A stretch of 64,000 nt of DNA from Streptomyces tirandamycinicus (lineage in GTDB: Bacteria; Actinomycetota; Actinomycetes; Streptomycetales; Streptomycetaceae), in assembly GCF_003097515.1 (NCBI RefSeq), contig NZ_CP029188.1, positions 5,810,531-5,874,530 of the forward strand. Reading direction: 5' to 3'. Positions 41,853-50,594 of the stretch are shown piece by piece. The notes under the pieces were generated by a model, which did not search any database, was not told the origin of the DNA, and saw nothing but the letters and a program-made list of their open reading frames with translations. Positions within the stretch are counted from its first letter, which is position 1; every line of letters begins with the position of its first letter. The position numbers were made by a program, and so were the translations under genes.

Positions 41853-43427
41853 ATGGCACGCTCACATGTACGACGGTCGCACACGAGGCCGGCCGCGGCG
41901 GCGGCCGGGATCCTCGTCGCCGGCCTGCTCGCGTCGCCCGCGAGCGGGCAGGAGGAGACGCCCGCGGGAGCCGGCGGAACGGTCGCCCGCACCGTGGGCG
42001 ACGCCCGCTACGAGCCCGGCCCCTGCCCGAAGACCCCCGAGCCGACGGCGGCGCTCGAAGGGGCGCGCTGCGGAACGCTCACCGTGCCCGAGAACCGCGC
42101 CCGGGCGGACGGCCGGAAGATCACCCTGGGCGTGGCGATCGTGCCGGCGGCCGCGGGCACGCCGAAGCCCGACCCGATCGTGTGGCTCGCCGGCGGCCCG
42201 GGCGACGACGCCGTCGGAGAGGCGCAGATGGCGATCGACGGCGGCCTGAACCGGGACCGCGACGTCATCTTCATGTCCCAGCGGGGCACGTACTCCGCCG
42301 ACCCGGCGCTCACCTGCCCCACCATCGACGAGTTCGGCGCACGCGCGGTCGGCCTCGACTTCGACGCCCCGTCCACCGGGCGCCTGCACGTCGAGGCGAC
42401 CCGGACCTGCCGCGAGCAGCTGGCGGCCCGCGGGGCCGAGCTGGGCGCCTACAACGACATCGAGAGCGCCGCCGACTACGCCGACCTGCGGCGGGCACTG
42501 GACATCCCGCAATGGAACGTGTTCGGCATCTCCTACGGCACCCACCTGGCACTCAACTACATGCGCGAGCACCCGGAGGGAATCCGCTCGGTCGGCATCG
42601 ACGGCATCCTCCCGCCCTCCAAGGCGGGTTCGGCGCTGACCTGGAGCAGTGCCCGGCAGGGCTTCGACGGCCTGTTCAAGGCCTGCGCCGAGCAGCCCGC
42701 CTGCAACCGCCGCTACCCGGATCTGCCCGCCACCTTCGACCGCCTGGTCCGGCAGCTCGAGGCCAAGCCCGTCACCACCACCGTCACGGTCCCCGGCAGC
42801 CGGAAGCCGGTCAAGGTCGTCCTGGACGGCGGGGCCCTGGTGAACTGGCTGACCTCCGCCACCCACGTGGCCCCCGGCGTGCCCCGCTCCCTCGACGAAC
42901 TGGCCCACGGAAAACCGCAGCGGATCGCCGAGCAGTGGGCGGGCGGGAAGCTCAGCCCCAAGGCCGTCGGGCGGGTGGCCCACGGCCTCGCCTACGGCGT
43001 CTTCTGCAGCGCGTGGGTGCCGTACGAGACCGAGGCCGAAGCCGTCCGGGGCGGCCGGGAGGCATTCCCGACGTACCCCCGCTCGGTGCTGGCCCAGGCC
43101 CCCCAACTCCCCTTCCTCCGCCCGGACTGCGCCGTCTGGGACATCCCCGCGGCCCCGCCGTCGGTCCGGGACGTCACCCGCAGCGACATCCCCACCCTCG
43201 CCCTCTCGGGCGGCTTCGACTCCCAGACCGGCGCCGGCAACGGACCGTACGTGGCCCGCACCCTGCCCCGGGCCACCGTCGTCACGGTCCCCTACGAACC
43301 CCACGTGGTGTTCGCCACGTCGAAGTGCGCCCAGGCGATCACGCTCTCCTTCTTCGACACCCCCACGGCACCGGACACCGGCTGCCTCAAGGACCTCGAG
43401 CCCCCGGCGTTCGAGATCGGCCCCTGA
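41853..43427 (+). CDS. secreted alpha/beta-hydrolase, paralogue
   Basis: A 524-aa exported serine hydrolase, aligned along its whole length with the preceding protein. It has TVPENRARADGRKITLGVAI, the nucleophile GISYGTH (S227), Asp in SGGFDSQTG, His in YEPHVVF and the same final DTPTAPDTGCL. ATG 41853 has GGGAG upstream. It is coupled in one operon with its neighbour. Divergence outside the catalytic motifs suggests different peptide specificity. Confidence 0.9.
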   Translation: MARSHVRRSHTRPAAAAAGILVAGLLASPASGQEETPAGAGGTVARTVGDARYEPGPCPKTPEPTAALEGARCGTLTVPENRARADGRKITLGVAIVPAAAGTPKPDPIVWLAGGPGDDAVGEAQMAIDGGLNRDRDVIFMSQRGTYSADPALTCPTIDEFGARAVGLDFDAPSTGRLHVEATRTCREQLAARGAELGAYNDIESAADYADLRRALDIPQWNVFGISYGTHLALNYMREHPEGIRSVGIDGILPPSKAGSALTWSSARQGFDGLFKACAEQPACNRRYPDLPATFDRLVRQLEAKPVTTTVTVPGSRKPVKVVLDGGALVNWLTSATHVAPGVPRSLDELAHGKPQRIAEQWAGGKLSPKAVGRVAHGLAYGVFCSAWVPYETEAEAVRGGREAFPTYPRSVLAQAPQLPFLRPDCAVWDIPAAPPSVRDVTRSDIPTLALSGGFDSQTGAGNGPYVARTLPRATVVTVPYEPHVVFATSKCAQAITLSFFDTPTAPDTGCLKDLEPPAFEIGP

Positions 43428-43503
43428 GGCGGCCCGGTCCCGCCGTGGCCGGAGGGACCGGGCCCCGGGCTCTCGTCCGATCGGCTGCGACCGGTCCCGC
43501 AGC

Positions 43504-43549
43504 CTGAGGACGGAGGACGACGTCAGCTGAGGACGGAGGACGACGTCAG
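43504..43549. repeat. perfect 23-bp tandem duplication
   Basis: Two identical 23-bp units beginning CTGAGGACGGAGGACGACGT lie back to back in the gap between the peptidase gene and the SDR remnant. Confidence 0.95.
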
Positions 43550-43578
43550 GCGCACCGCTCCGGGAAGCGACATCACGC

Positions 43579-43707
43579 ATGAGGGCCCCCGGTCACGACC
43601 AGTTCCGGGAGCAAGCCCGGGACAACGACGACGACAACGACACCGACCGGCGGCTGCGCGGGTTGCGGCGCCTGCGCCGACGTAGCGGCGATGTCGCCGC
43701 AGGCTGA
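43579..43707 (+). pseudogene. SDR 3'-end remnant
   Basis: An open frame of 42 codons (ATG 43579) ends in DTDRRLRGLRRLRRRSGDVA. This matches the last 22-24 residues of the SDR at 36681-37478 (DTDRWLRGMRRLRRRIDDVA). The DNA match runs over about 75 bp and continues a few bases past the stop. Everything upstream of the Asp/Asn-rich stretch is unrelated to an SDR. It is a relic of a duplicated or disrupted SDR gene, not a working enzyme. Confidence 0.75.
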
Positions 43708-43772
43708 ACGCGGCACGGTGCGGCGGCCGGTGGAGCGCGTGGGGATGCTCCACCGGCCGCCGCATTCGTGTG

Positions 43773-45392
43773 TCACGCCCTGACGGGCTGCTCCGGCAAC
43801 GCGGCCGCACGCCGCCGTCCCGTGACGCTCCCCAGCCAGCCGAGCAGGAACGCGACGGGCAGCGACACCAGGGCGACCGTCTGCAGCGGGAACCAGGCGA
43901 TGTCCCATTCGGGGAACAGTGCCGTCGGGCTGCCGGAGAAGACGGGGCTCACGACCTGGAGTCCGAGCGCGCAGCCGAGGCCTCCGTACAGCGTCCACAG
44001 CAGCCCCCCGTGCGTGAAGCCGCGCCAGAACAGCGAGTACACCAGCGCCGGGAGCAGGCAGGAGCACGCCACCGCCAGGGAGATCGTGGAGAGGAAGCCC
44101 GTGTTCCAGCCCTGCACCCACACCGCGAGGCAGATGCTCAAGCCTCCGACCACGGCGGACGCGATACGGGCCGCGGCCACTTCCCGGCCCTCGGTCGTGC
44201 GCCCGCGGCGGACGACGTTGGTGAGGAGGTCGTGGGCGACCGAGGCCGCGGCCGCCAGCGTCACGCTCGCGACGACCGCCAGCGTGGTGAGGAACACCGC
44301 GCAGGAGACCAGCACGACGAGCCATGCCCCGCCCGTCTGCGCCGACGAGCCGCCCGCCAGATCGCCGGTGAGCATCAGCAGGCTGCTGGTGGCCCCGGGG
44401 TCGGCGGCGAGGATCTTACGGGCGCCGATCAGCGCCGAGGCCCCGAAACCCAGCACGGTGGTGAGCAGGCAGACGGCACCGACGAGGGCGGTGGTGTGGC
44501 GGACCGTACGGCGTGCCGCGGCGGTGTCGGGCGCGGTGTTGAGCTGGGTGGCGACATGGGGCATGCATGCGACTCCCAGCACGATGGTGACCATCAGACC
44601 GATGAAGTCGAGGGTCCCCGCGACCGGGCCGCCGGCAGTGAACCGCAGGCCCGGACGCATATAGCCCTCGGGACGGCCGCTGCCCCGCCCGGCGGCCTCG
44701 ATGAGGGAGTCGGGGCTCCAGTGGAAGCGGTGGAGCAGCACCGCCGCCACGGCCACGGCCATGGCGAGCAGGATCACCGTCTTGATCACCTGAATCGCGA
44801 TCATGCCGCGCATCCCGCCGAAGGCCGTGGCGCAGACGACGAGGGCGCCGATCATGACGATGGCGGTCTGCTCGGCGCCGGGACCGGACAGGCCGAGCAG
44901 CATGGCGGTGGTCTTGCCCGCGCCGGAGAGCTGGACGATCAGGTACGGGACGCACGCGCTCAGTGTGACGACGGCGACCGCGATCCTGGCCGAGGGCCCC
45001 GGGGCGCGCAGAGCGAACGTGTCGCCGAGGGTGTAGCTGCCGCGTTCCCGGAGCGGGCCGGACAGCAGGAGCAGGACGCCGAGCGACAGCACGGTGCACA
45101 GGGCGATGAACAGGCCGTCGAAGCCGAAGACCGCGACGGTTCCGGTCGTGCCGAGCACGGTCGCGGCGGAGAGGTAGACGCCGGTGAGGACGAGGGCGCC
45201 CTGGACGGGGCGCAGCCCGCGGCCCGCCGTGTAGAAGTCGTCGACCCGGTCCCGCTCGGGCCCGTTGAGCACGCAGATGAGCAGGATCGGGACGATGAAG
45301 GTGAGGAAGCCGACGAGAACCCAGGCGCGGGTGTCCGTGTCCAGGTCGAGGGTGCCGGGACCTCCCGCGGCGAGCAGGATCCGAGGATGCAT
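43773..45392 (-). CDS. sodium:solute symporter (SSS family)
   Basis: A 539-aa transporter with about 13 helices. Family signatures are FYTAGRGLRPVQGALVLTGV, LSAATVLGTTG, TAFGGMRGMIAIQVIKTVIL and GVACMPHVATQLNTAPDTAA. Related ActP/MctC proteins take up acetate, pyruvate or propionate with Na+ or H+. Its ATG overlaps the stop of the DUF485 gene (ATGA), a usual pairing for monocarboxylate carriers. A PucR regulator gene lies upstream on the same strand. Confidence 0.92.
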   Translation of the reverse strand: MHPRILLAAGGPGTLDLDTDTRAWVLVGFLTFIVPILLICVLNGPERDRVDDFYTAGRGLRPVQGALVLTGVYLSAATVLGTTGTVAVFGFDGLFIALCTVLSLGVLLLLSGPLRERGSYTLGDTFALRAPGPSARIAVAVVTLSACVPYLIVQLSGAGKTTAMLLGLSGPGAEQTAIVMIGALVVCATAFGGMRGMIAIQVIKTVILLAMAVAVAAVLLHRFHWSPDSLIEAAGRGSGRPEGYMRPGLRFTAGGPVAGTLDFIGLMVTIVLGVACMPHVATQLNTAPDTAAARRTVRHTTALVGAVCLLTTVLGFGASALIGARKILAADPGATSSLLMLTGDLAGGSSAQTGGAWLVVLVSCAVFLTTLAVVASVTLAAAASVAHDLLTNVVRRGRTTEGREVAAARIASAVVGGLSICLAVWVQGWNTGFLSTISLAVACSCLLPALVYSLFWRGFTHGGLLWTLYGGLGCALGLQVVSPVFSGSPTALFPEWDIAWFPLQTVALVSLPVAFLLGWLGSVTGRRRAAALPEQPVRA

Positions 45393-45673
45393 CAGCGCTC
45401 CTCCGCCGACTCGTACGCGGCCTCCTCGTGGGCGGCGCGGTCGTAACGCGCCGCCGTCCACAACAGGAGCGAGCCCTGCGCGAGGACGGCGACGACGCCG
45501 AGGTTGATCTGTCCGGCGACCCGGGTGGCCAGCAGGTCCTCTGCGGCGCAGGCCAGCAGGAGATGGACCACGAAGGTCAGTCCGTTGACGAGCGCGAAGG
45601 ATCTGCTCGGCCGGTGGGGCCGGGTTCTCTGATGGAACCGGGGGGTGTGCGGAGGGGCGTGCTGATGGGCCAT
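45392..45673 (-). CDS. DUF485-like small membrane subunit
   Basis: A 93-aa protein with a His/Arg-rich cytoplasmic start (MAHQHAPPHTPRFHQRTRPH) and two helices (FALVNGLTFVVHLLLACAAE and INLGVVAVLAQGSLLLWTAA). It ends in an acidic tail. Size, topology and position directly before an SSS symporter match DUF485. ATG 45673 has AGGAGAG upstream. It is probably an accessory subunit. Confidence 0.85.
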   Translation of the reverse strand: MAHQHAPPHTPRFHQRTRPHRPSRSFALVNGLTFVVHLLLACAAEDLLATRVAGQINLGVVAVLAQGSLLLWTAARYDRAAHEEAAYESAEER

Positions 45674-45924
45674 GGAGCTCTCCTGGCGGGCGGGGATGCG
45701 CGCGCATCGCTTCGCTCGGGCGATGCCTGGCCGGGCATCGCCCCTTGACGAGGGCTCACCAGAGCACGTACCGAACGGTCAGTCCATGCGGTTCCGGCAC
45801 CCCGTTGTCCGCTCCCAACTCCTCGTACGTGCGACTGTGCTGATGCCCATTCGGCCATCCGCGGCAAGCAATCCGGCCATGGCGATGCGCGGGCCGGAAG
45901 AGCCCACCGTCATGCGGTCGTACG

Positions 45925-46115
45925 TGCCGGGAGGGGCGTGCCGCGGTGCGGCCGCACGCGTGCCGAGGGGCGTACCGCGGTGCAGCCGTACGCGTCCAGC
46001 AAGTTGACCACCGTGGTGGAGCCGTACGCGTGCCGGGAGTCGACCACCGCGGACCGGCCGTACGCGTTCAGGGAGTTGACCACCGTGGTGGAGCCGTACG
46101 CGTGCCGGGCGGCCG
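45925..46115. repeat. 33-bp-class repeats before symporter genes
   Basis: Units of about 33 bp containing GAGCCGTACGCGTGCCGGGA and GACCACCGTGGTGG recur at least four times with variation. Each complete unit holds the dyad CCACCGTGG and the palindrome TACGCGTA/ACGCGT. The array occupies most of the 500-bp upstream region of the DUF485-symporter operon. Confidence 0.8.
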
Positions 46116-46171
46116 AGGCCGCACCCCCGTGCGCACCACTCGTGCCGGGCGGGCGTAACCGCCGTGCGGCT

Positions 46172-47464
46172 TCAGCTCTCCGGGTCGCCGTCCCAGGCGT
46201 CCCCGCAGCCGAGGACGGCGGCCGGCCCGAGCAGTTGGAGCGTGTCGAAGGCGAGCGTGAGCCGTACGAGGTCGCGGGGGCGGGACAGTTCGAGACCCGT
46301 GATCTGCTCGAAGCGGCGCAGCCGGTTCAAAACCGTGTTGCGGTGGCACAGCATGTGCCGGGCCGCCTGGACAGCGGAGCCGCCCTTCTCGATCCACACT
46401 CCGAGCGTGTCGATCAGCGTTTCGCGGTCGGCGGGCTCCAGTTCGTACAGCGGCCGGAGCACTCGCAGGGCCAGCTCGGCGGACAGGTCGGGCCGTGAGA
46501 CCAGCAGACCGTCGGGTAGGCGGGCGTCGAGTCGGGCTACCTCCCCGTCCGCGCGGCAGGTGCGCAGGGCGAGTCCGGCCATGTCCCGCGCCCGGGGCAG
46601 GTTCTTCAGGCCGTGGACGACGGGGCTGATGCCGATGCGCATGCCGGGTCCGGCGTCGACGGCGGAGGCGAGCGCGTCGAGTGGGCGGTCGCCGAGGTGG
46701 GCGACGAGCACATCGCGCTGTGCGCCGACGTGGCGCAGGACGCGCATGCCACGGATCTCCGGAACGGCGTCGGGTGTCCGGCCGAAGGGCGGCGTGGCCC
46801 GCAGCTCCGCCACCGCGAAGCGTCCGTCGGGCGGCAGATCGAGGATCGACGCGGCGTCCTGGATGAACGCCGGGTCGTTGCGGTTCTCCAGGACGGCGGC
46901 GAGGATCAGGCGCACCCGCTCGTCGTGCCGGCTGGCCACGCCCTTGGCGACCTGCCGGTAGGCGTCGGCGACCAGGACGGCGTCCCGGTCGTTCATCTTC
47001 CACACCAGCTCCGCCACGTGCACGAGATGACGCTGCTCGCCGAGCCCGTCCCGCTCCACGACGCCGACGATCCCGCTCCAGACCTCCGAGCCGGCCACCC
47101 GGAAGGCGTGGATCACCTCGTCGAGGGGGCGGCCCTCCTCGGCACGGCGTATGCCGAGCTCACGGGTGTAGCGCTCGATGTCCACGATGCGCCCGGGGTC
47201 GAGGGCGGCCTCCAGCGCGAAGCGGATGCCGGTGTCCGTGGACTGCCTGAGGTCGGGCGGCGAGAGCACCGGGTCGGCGTAGTACGGCACCTCGGTGCGG
47301 ATCTGGTCCACCACGGAGTCGGTGAAGGAGGCGCCCCGCGTGAGAAGGCGCCGGCAGGCGTGGTCGAGCAGTTGGAGCGGCAAGGGCCGGGCGGCGGCTT
47401 GGGGCGGCGGGCCGACGGTGGAGACGCGGGGGCGGACCGAGCCACGGACGTAACCGGTGTGCAT
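46172..47464 (-). CDS. PucR-family transcriptional regulator
   Basis: A 430-aa regulator. The N-terminal RsbRD/sensor-like helical region (PLPLQLLDHACRRLLTRGAS, DEVIHAFRVAGSEVWSGIVG) is followed by a GGDEF-like CdaR middle domain. The C-terminal PucR helix-turn-helix is VQAARHMLCHRNTVLNRLRR. ATG 47464 has AGGAGGG upstream. It lies between the symporter operon and the divergent Liv-type ABC operon, and either could be its target. Confidence 0.9.
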   Translation of the reverse strand: MHTGYVRGSVRPRVSTVGPPPQAAARPLPLQLLDHACRRLLTRGASFTDSVVDQIRTEVPYYADPVLSPPDLRQSTDTGIRFALEAALDPGRIVDIERYTRELGIRRAEEGRPLDEVIHAFRVAGSEVWSGIVGVVERDGLGEQRHLVHVAELVWKMNDRDAVLVADAYRQVAKGVASRHDERVRLILAAVLENRNDPAFIQDAASILDLPPDGRFAVAELRATPPFGRTPDAVPEIRGMRVLRHVGAQRDVLVAHLGDRPLDALASAVDAGPGMRIGISPVVHGLKNLPRARDMAGLALRTCRADGEVARLDARLPDGLLVSRPDLSAELALRVLRPLYELEPADRETLIDTLGVWIEKGGSAVQAARHMLCHRNTVLNRLRRFEQITGLELSRPRDLVRLTLAFDTLQLLGPAAVLGCGDAWDGDPES

Positions 47465-47818
47465 GGACCCTCCTGACGGACGGGGCGTGCTGGGACACCA
47501 CGGCGGGTCGCCATGTCTTGTGCTGCGTGGGTCGCAGATGCGGGTGCTCCACCGGTCGGCGATCGGCGTGTGGCGGCGGCGCACCTTCAAGGAATCCACA
47601 TGCTAAGCAGTCGGTCACGCATTGGGGCGAGACCTCCGCCAAATCGTGATGACCCACGCACAGCAGGAGGTACGGATTGTGCCCCCTCACAAGCGCGGCG
47701 CGCCCCTGCTGGGAGCTGACAGCGGCTCGTTCCCGGTCCATGGACGCCCTGCCCCCGCCGTGATCCCGTGGCGCTCCAGTCCGGCGCCCGCTCGCCGAGA
47801 AGCAAGGAGACCGCCCTG
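47465..47818. other. divergent promoter region
   Basis: About 350 bp between the PucR gene and the Liv-type operon. No gene is supported. It must hold both promoters, but I see no clear operator palindrome. Confidence 0.4.
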
Positions 47819-48682
47819 ATGAGCCCACCAGAGACCGAGGCCGGGACCCTCCGGGTCAGCGATCTGCACGTCAGCTACGGACGATCCGTGCAGGCGCTCC
47901 ACGGGGTGTCGCTGACCGTCCCGCAGGGCCGGATCGTCGCCGTGCTCGGCTCCAACGGCGCGGGCAAGTCCACACTGCTCCGGGCAGTCTCCGGGACCCT
48001 CGCCCTGCATCGCGGCACGGTCGACGGCGGCACCGTGCACTTCGACGGCGTACGGCTGCGCGGCGACGCCGCGCGGTCCGTCGCCGCGGGGGTGGTGCAG
48101 GTGCCCGAGGGCCGGCGGATCTTCGGCGCCCTGTCCGTGGAGGACAACCTCAAGGCCGGGTTCCTCGGGTCGGCCCGCCGCTCGCGCGCCGAGCTGCGCG
48201 CCGGCCGCGACCGAGTCTTCACGCAGTTCCCGGTACTGGCCGAACGCCGACGGCAGGCCGCCGGGCTGATGTCCGGCGGAGAGCAGCAGATGCTCGCGAT
48301 GGGCCGCGCGCTGATGGCCGGGCCGCGCCTGCTCCTCCTCGACGAGCCCTCGCTGGGCCTCGCACCGCTGATGGTCCGGCGCATCGCGGAGATCATCCGC
48401 GAGATCAACGCCCAGGGGACCTCGATCCTGCTCGTCGAGCAGAACGCCGCCATGGCGCTGGAACTGTCCGACCGCGCTTCGGTGCTGGACGTGGGCCAGG
48501 TGCGGCTGGAGGGGGCCTCGGCCGATCTCGCCGCGGCGGACGAGGTGCGGCGGCTGTATCTGGGCGAGAGCCACGAGACCGGCCGCGGCGCGCCCGACGC
48601 CGACACGCAGTACGCGACGTCCGCGAGCACGCCGGCCGTGACCGGACCTGGACTGACCGAGCTTGGCAGGTGGAACGGATGA
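47819..48682 (+). CDS. LivF-type ABC ATPase
   Basis: A 287-aa ATPase of the branched-chain amino acid transporter family. Walker A is GSNGAGKST, the signature is MSGGEQQMLAMGRALM, Walker B is LLLLDEPSLGLAP and LLVEQNA is the H-loop region. VQVPEGRRIFG is typical of LivF. ATG 47819 has AAGGAG upstream; the longer start at 47768 lacks one. First gene of a five-gene operon. Confidence 0.9.
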   Translation: MSPPETEAGTLRVSDLHVSYGRSVQALHGVSLTVPQGRIVAVLGSNGAGKSTLLRAVSGTLALHRGTVDGGTVHFDGVRLRGDAARSVAAGVVQVPEGRRIFGALSVEDNLKAGFLGSARRSRAELRAGRDRVFTQFPVLAERRRQAAGLMSGGEQQMLAMGRALMAGPRLLLLDEPSLGLAPLMVRRIAEIIREINAQGTSILLVEQNAAMALELSDRASVLDVGQVRLEGASADLAAADEVRRLYLGESHETGRGAPDADTQYATSASTPAVTGPGLTELGRWNG

Positions 48683-49707
48683 GCGTCGATGCGACGGCCA
48701 CCACCCCCGAGGCCGCCACGGCCCCCGGACCGGACGCGGGGCCCGACCCGGTCCCGGCCCTCACGGTCGAGAACCTGACCGTACGCTTCTCCGGCCTGGT
48801 CGCCCTCGACGACCTGTCCTTCACGGTCCCGCCCGGTACGATCCACGCCCTCATCGGCCCCAACGGCGCGGGCAAGTCCACCTGCTTCAACGTCATCTCC
48901 GGCGTCTACCGGGCCACCGCCGGAACCGTCCGGTACGGGGACGAGGACCTCACCCGCCTCGCACCCCACCGCATCGCGCGGCTCGGCGTCGCCCGCACCT
49001 TCCAGAACATCGTGCTCACCCACGGGACCGTCGCCGACAACCTCATGCTCGGCCGCCACCGGCTGACCCGGGCGGGCTTCACGGCGAGCGCGCTGCGACT
49101 GCCGCACACGGTGCGCGAGCAGCGCCGCCACCGGGAGCGGGCGGCCGAGATCGCCGACTTCCTGGGTCTCGGCCCCGCGTTCGACAAGCCGGTCGCCGGG
49201 CTCGCCTACGGTGACCGCAAGCGGGTGGAAATGGCGCGCGCGCTGTGCATGGAGCCGCAGTTGCTGCTGCTCGACGAGCCGGTCGCCGGCATGCATCCCA
49301 CCGAGCGCTCGGCGATGGCCGAGACGATCGCCCGGGTCCGCGACTCCCTGAAGATCTCGATCCTCATCGTCGAGCACGACATGGGCCTGATCATGCGGAT
49401 CGCCGAGTCGGTGACGGTGCTCGACTTCGGCCGGCTCATCGCGGACGGACCGCCCGAGCGCATCCAGAACGACCCGGTGGTCATCAGCGCGTACCTCGGC
49501 ACCCCGGTCCAGGAAGCAGAACCGGGTCCGGAGTCCGGGACGGCACGCGAGCCGGAGTCCGGCCCGGTACCCGAGCCGGAGTCCGCCCCGGCACTCGAAG
49601 CGGTGGACGGGACAGAACCGGACAGCGGGCCGGACCCGGAACGCGCCACGGCCGCCGCCTCGGACCCCGCCAAGGACACCGGGCGCGACTCGAAGGAGCA
49701 ATCATGA
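48679..49707 (+). CDS. LivG-type ABC ATPase with acidic tail
   Basis: A 342-aa ATPase. Walker A is GPNGAGKST, the LivG-specific ARTFQNIVLTHGTVADNLML follows, then AYGDRKRVEMARAL as signature and LLLDEPVAGMHPTE as Walker B. The usual LivG ends near residue 275; the extra 60 residues are an acidic Pro/Glu/Ser tail with PEPES-type repeats. ATGA overlaps couple it on both sides. Confidence 0.9.
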   Translation: MSVDATATTPEAATAPGPDAGPDPVPALTVENLTVRFSGLVALDDLSFTVPPGTIHALIGPNGAGKSTCFNVISGVYRATAGTVRYGDEDLTRLAPHRIARLGVARTFQNIVLTHGTVADNLMLGRHRLTRAGFTASALRLPHTVREQRRHRERAAEIADFLGLGPAFDKPVAGLAYGDRKRVEMARALCMEPQLLLLDEPVAGMHPTERSAMAETIARVRDSLKISILIVEHDMGLIMRIAESVTVLDFGRLIADGPPERIQNDPVVISAYLGTPVQEAEPGPESGTAREPESGPVPEPESAPALEAVDGTEPDSGPDPERATAAASDPAKDTGRDSKEQS

Positions 49708-50594
49708 TCAAGTTCGCCGAAACCGTCCTCAACGGATTCGCGCTCGGCTCCGTCTACGCGCTGATAGCCCTGGGCTTCGTCGTGATCTTCAAGGCGTCCG
49801 GCGTCATGAACTTCGCGCACGGCTCCCTGCTCCTCTTCGGCGGCTATGTCACGGCCCGCCTCCACGACGCCATCGGCTTCATCCCCGCCGTCCTGGTCGG
49901 CGCCGCGCTCGCCGCAGCACTGGCCGGCCTCGTACAGCTCCTGGCCACCCGCGGTCTGCGCGGCGCGGAGATCCACACGCTGACCATCCTCACCATCGGC
50001 GTTGACGTCCTGCTCAGCACCGAACTCAACCGGCAGATCGGCGCCGACTACCTCACCATGGGCGACCCCTGGGGCGCCGATGTGACCCGGCTCGGCAGCA
50101 TCACCGTCGCCGATGCGCGGGTGGCGAGCATCGTCGTCGCGGTCGTCGTCATCGGCGCCTTCTTCGCCGCCTTCCGCTGGTCCCGCTGGGGCCTGTCCAT
50201 GCGGTCCGCGGCCGCCGACCCGGAAGCCGCGGCGCTGATGGGGATACGGCTGGACCGCGTACGCCTCATCGCCTGGTGCGTCGCCGGGGCGCTGGCCGCC
50301 GTCGCCGCCGTGTTCCTCGCCGCCTTTCCCGCACCGGGACTCGACCGTACGACCGGTCAGATCGCCCTGAGTGCCTTCCCCGCGGCGATCCTCGGCGGCA
50401 TGGACTCGGCCGTCGGCGCGCTCGTCGGAAGCCTGGTGATCGGCCTCACGGCGGCGATGGCCGCCGGCTATCAGAACGAACTGAGCGTCCTGGGCGCCGG
50501 ATTCCCCGATGTGGCCCCCTACCTCGTGATGGTGCTCGTGCTCCTGGTCAGGCCCACCGGTCTCTTCGGATCGAAGGAGCTGACCCGTGTCTGA
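49704..50594 (+). CDS. LivH-type ABC permease
   Basis: A 296-aa permease with about eight helices: LNGFALGSVYALIALGFVVI at the N-terminus, GVMNFAHGSLLLFGGYV (the LivH NFAHG motif) and AAILGGMDSAVGALVGSLVI near the end. It overlaps livG by ATGA and the LivM-type gene by 8 bp. Confidence 0.92.
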   Translation: MIKFAETVLNGFALGSVYALIALGFVVIFKASGVMNFAHGSLLLFGGYVTARLHDAIGFIPAVLVGAALAAALAGLVQLLATRGLRGAEIHTLTILTIGVDVLLSTELNRQIGADYLTMGDPWGADVTRLGSITVADARVASIVVAVVVIGAFFAAFRWSRWGLSMRSAAADPEAAALMGIRLDRVRLIAWCVAGALAAVAAVFLAAFPAPGLDRTTGQIALSAFPAAILGGMDSAVGALVGSLVIGLTAAMAAGYQNELSVLGAGFPDVAPYLVMVLVLLVRPTGLFGSKELTRV

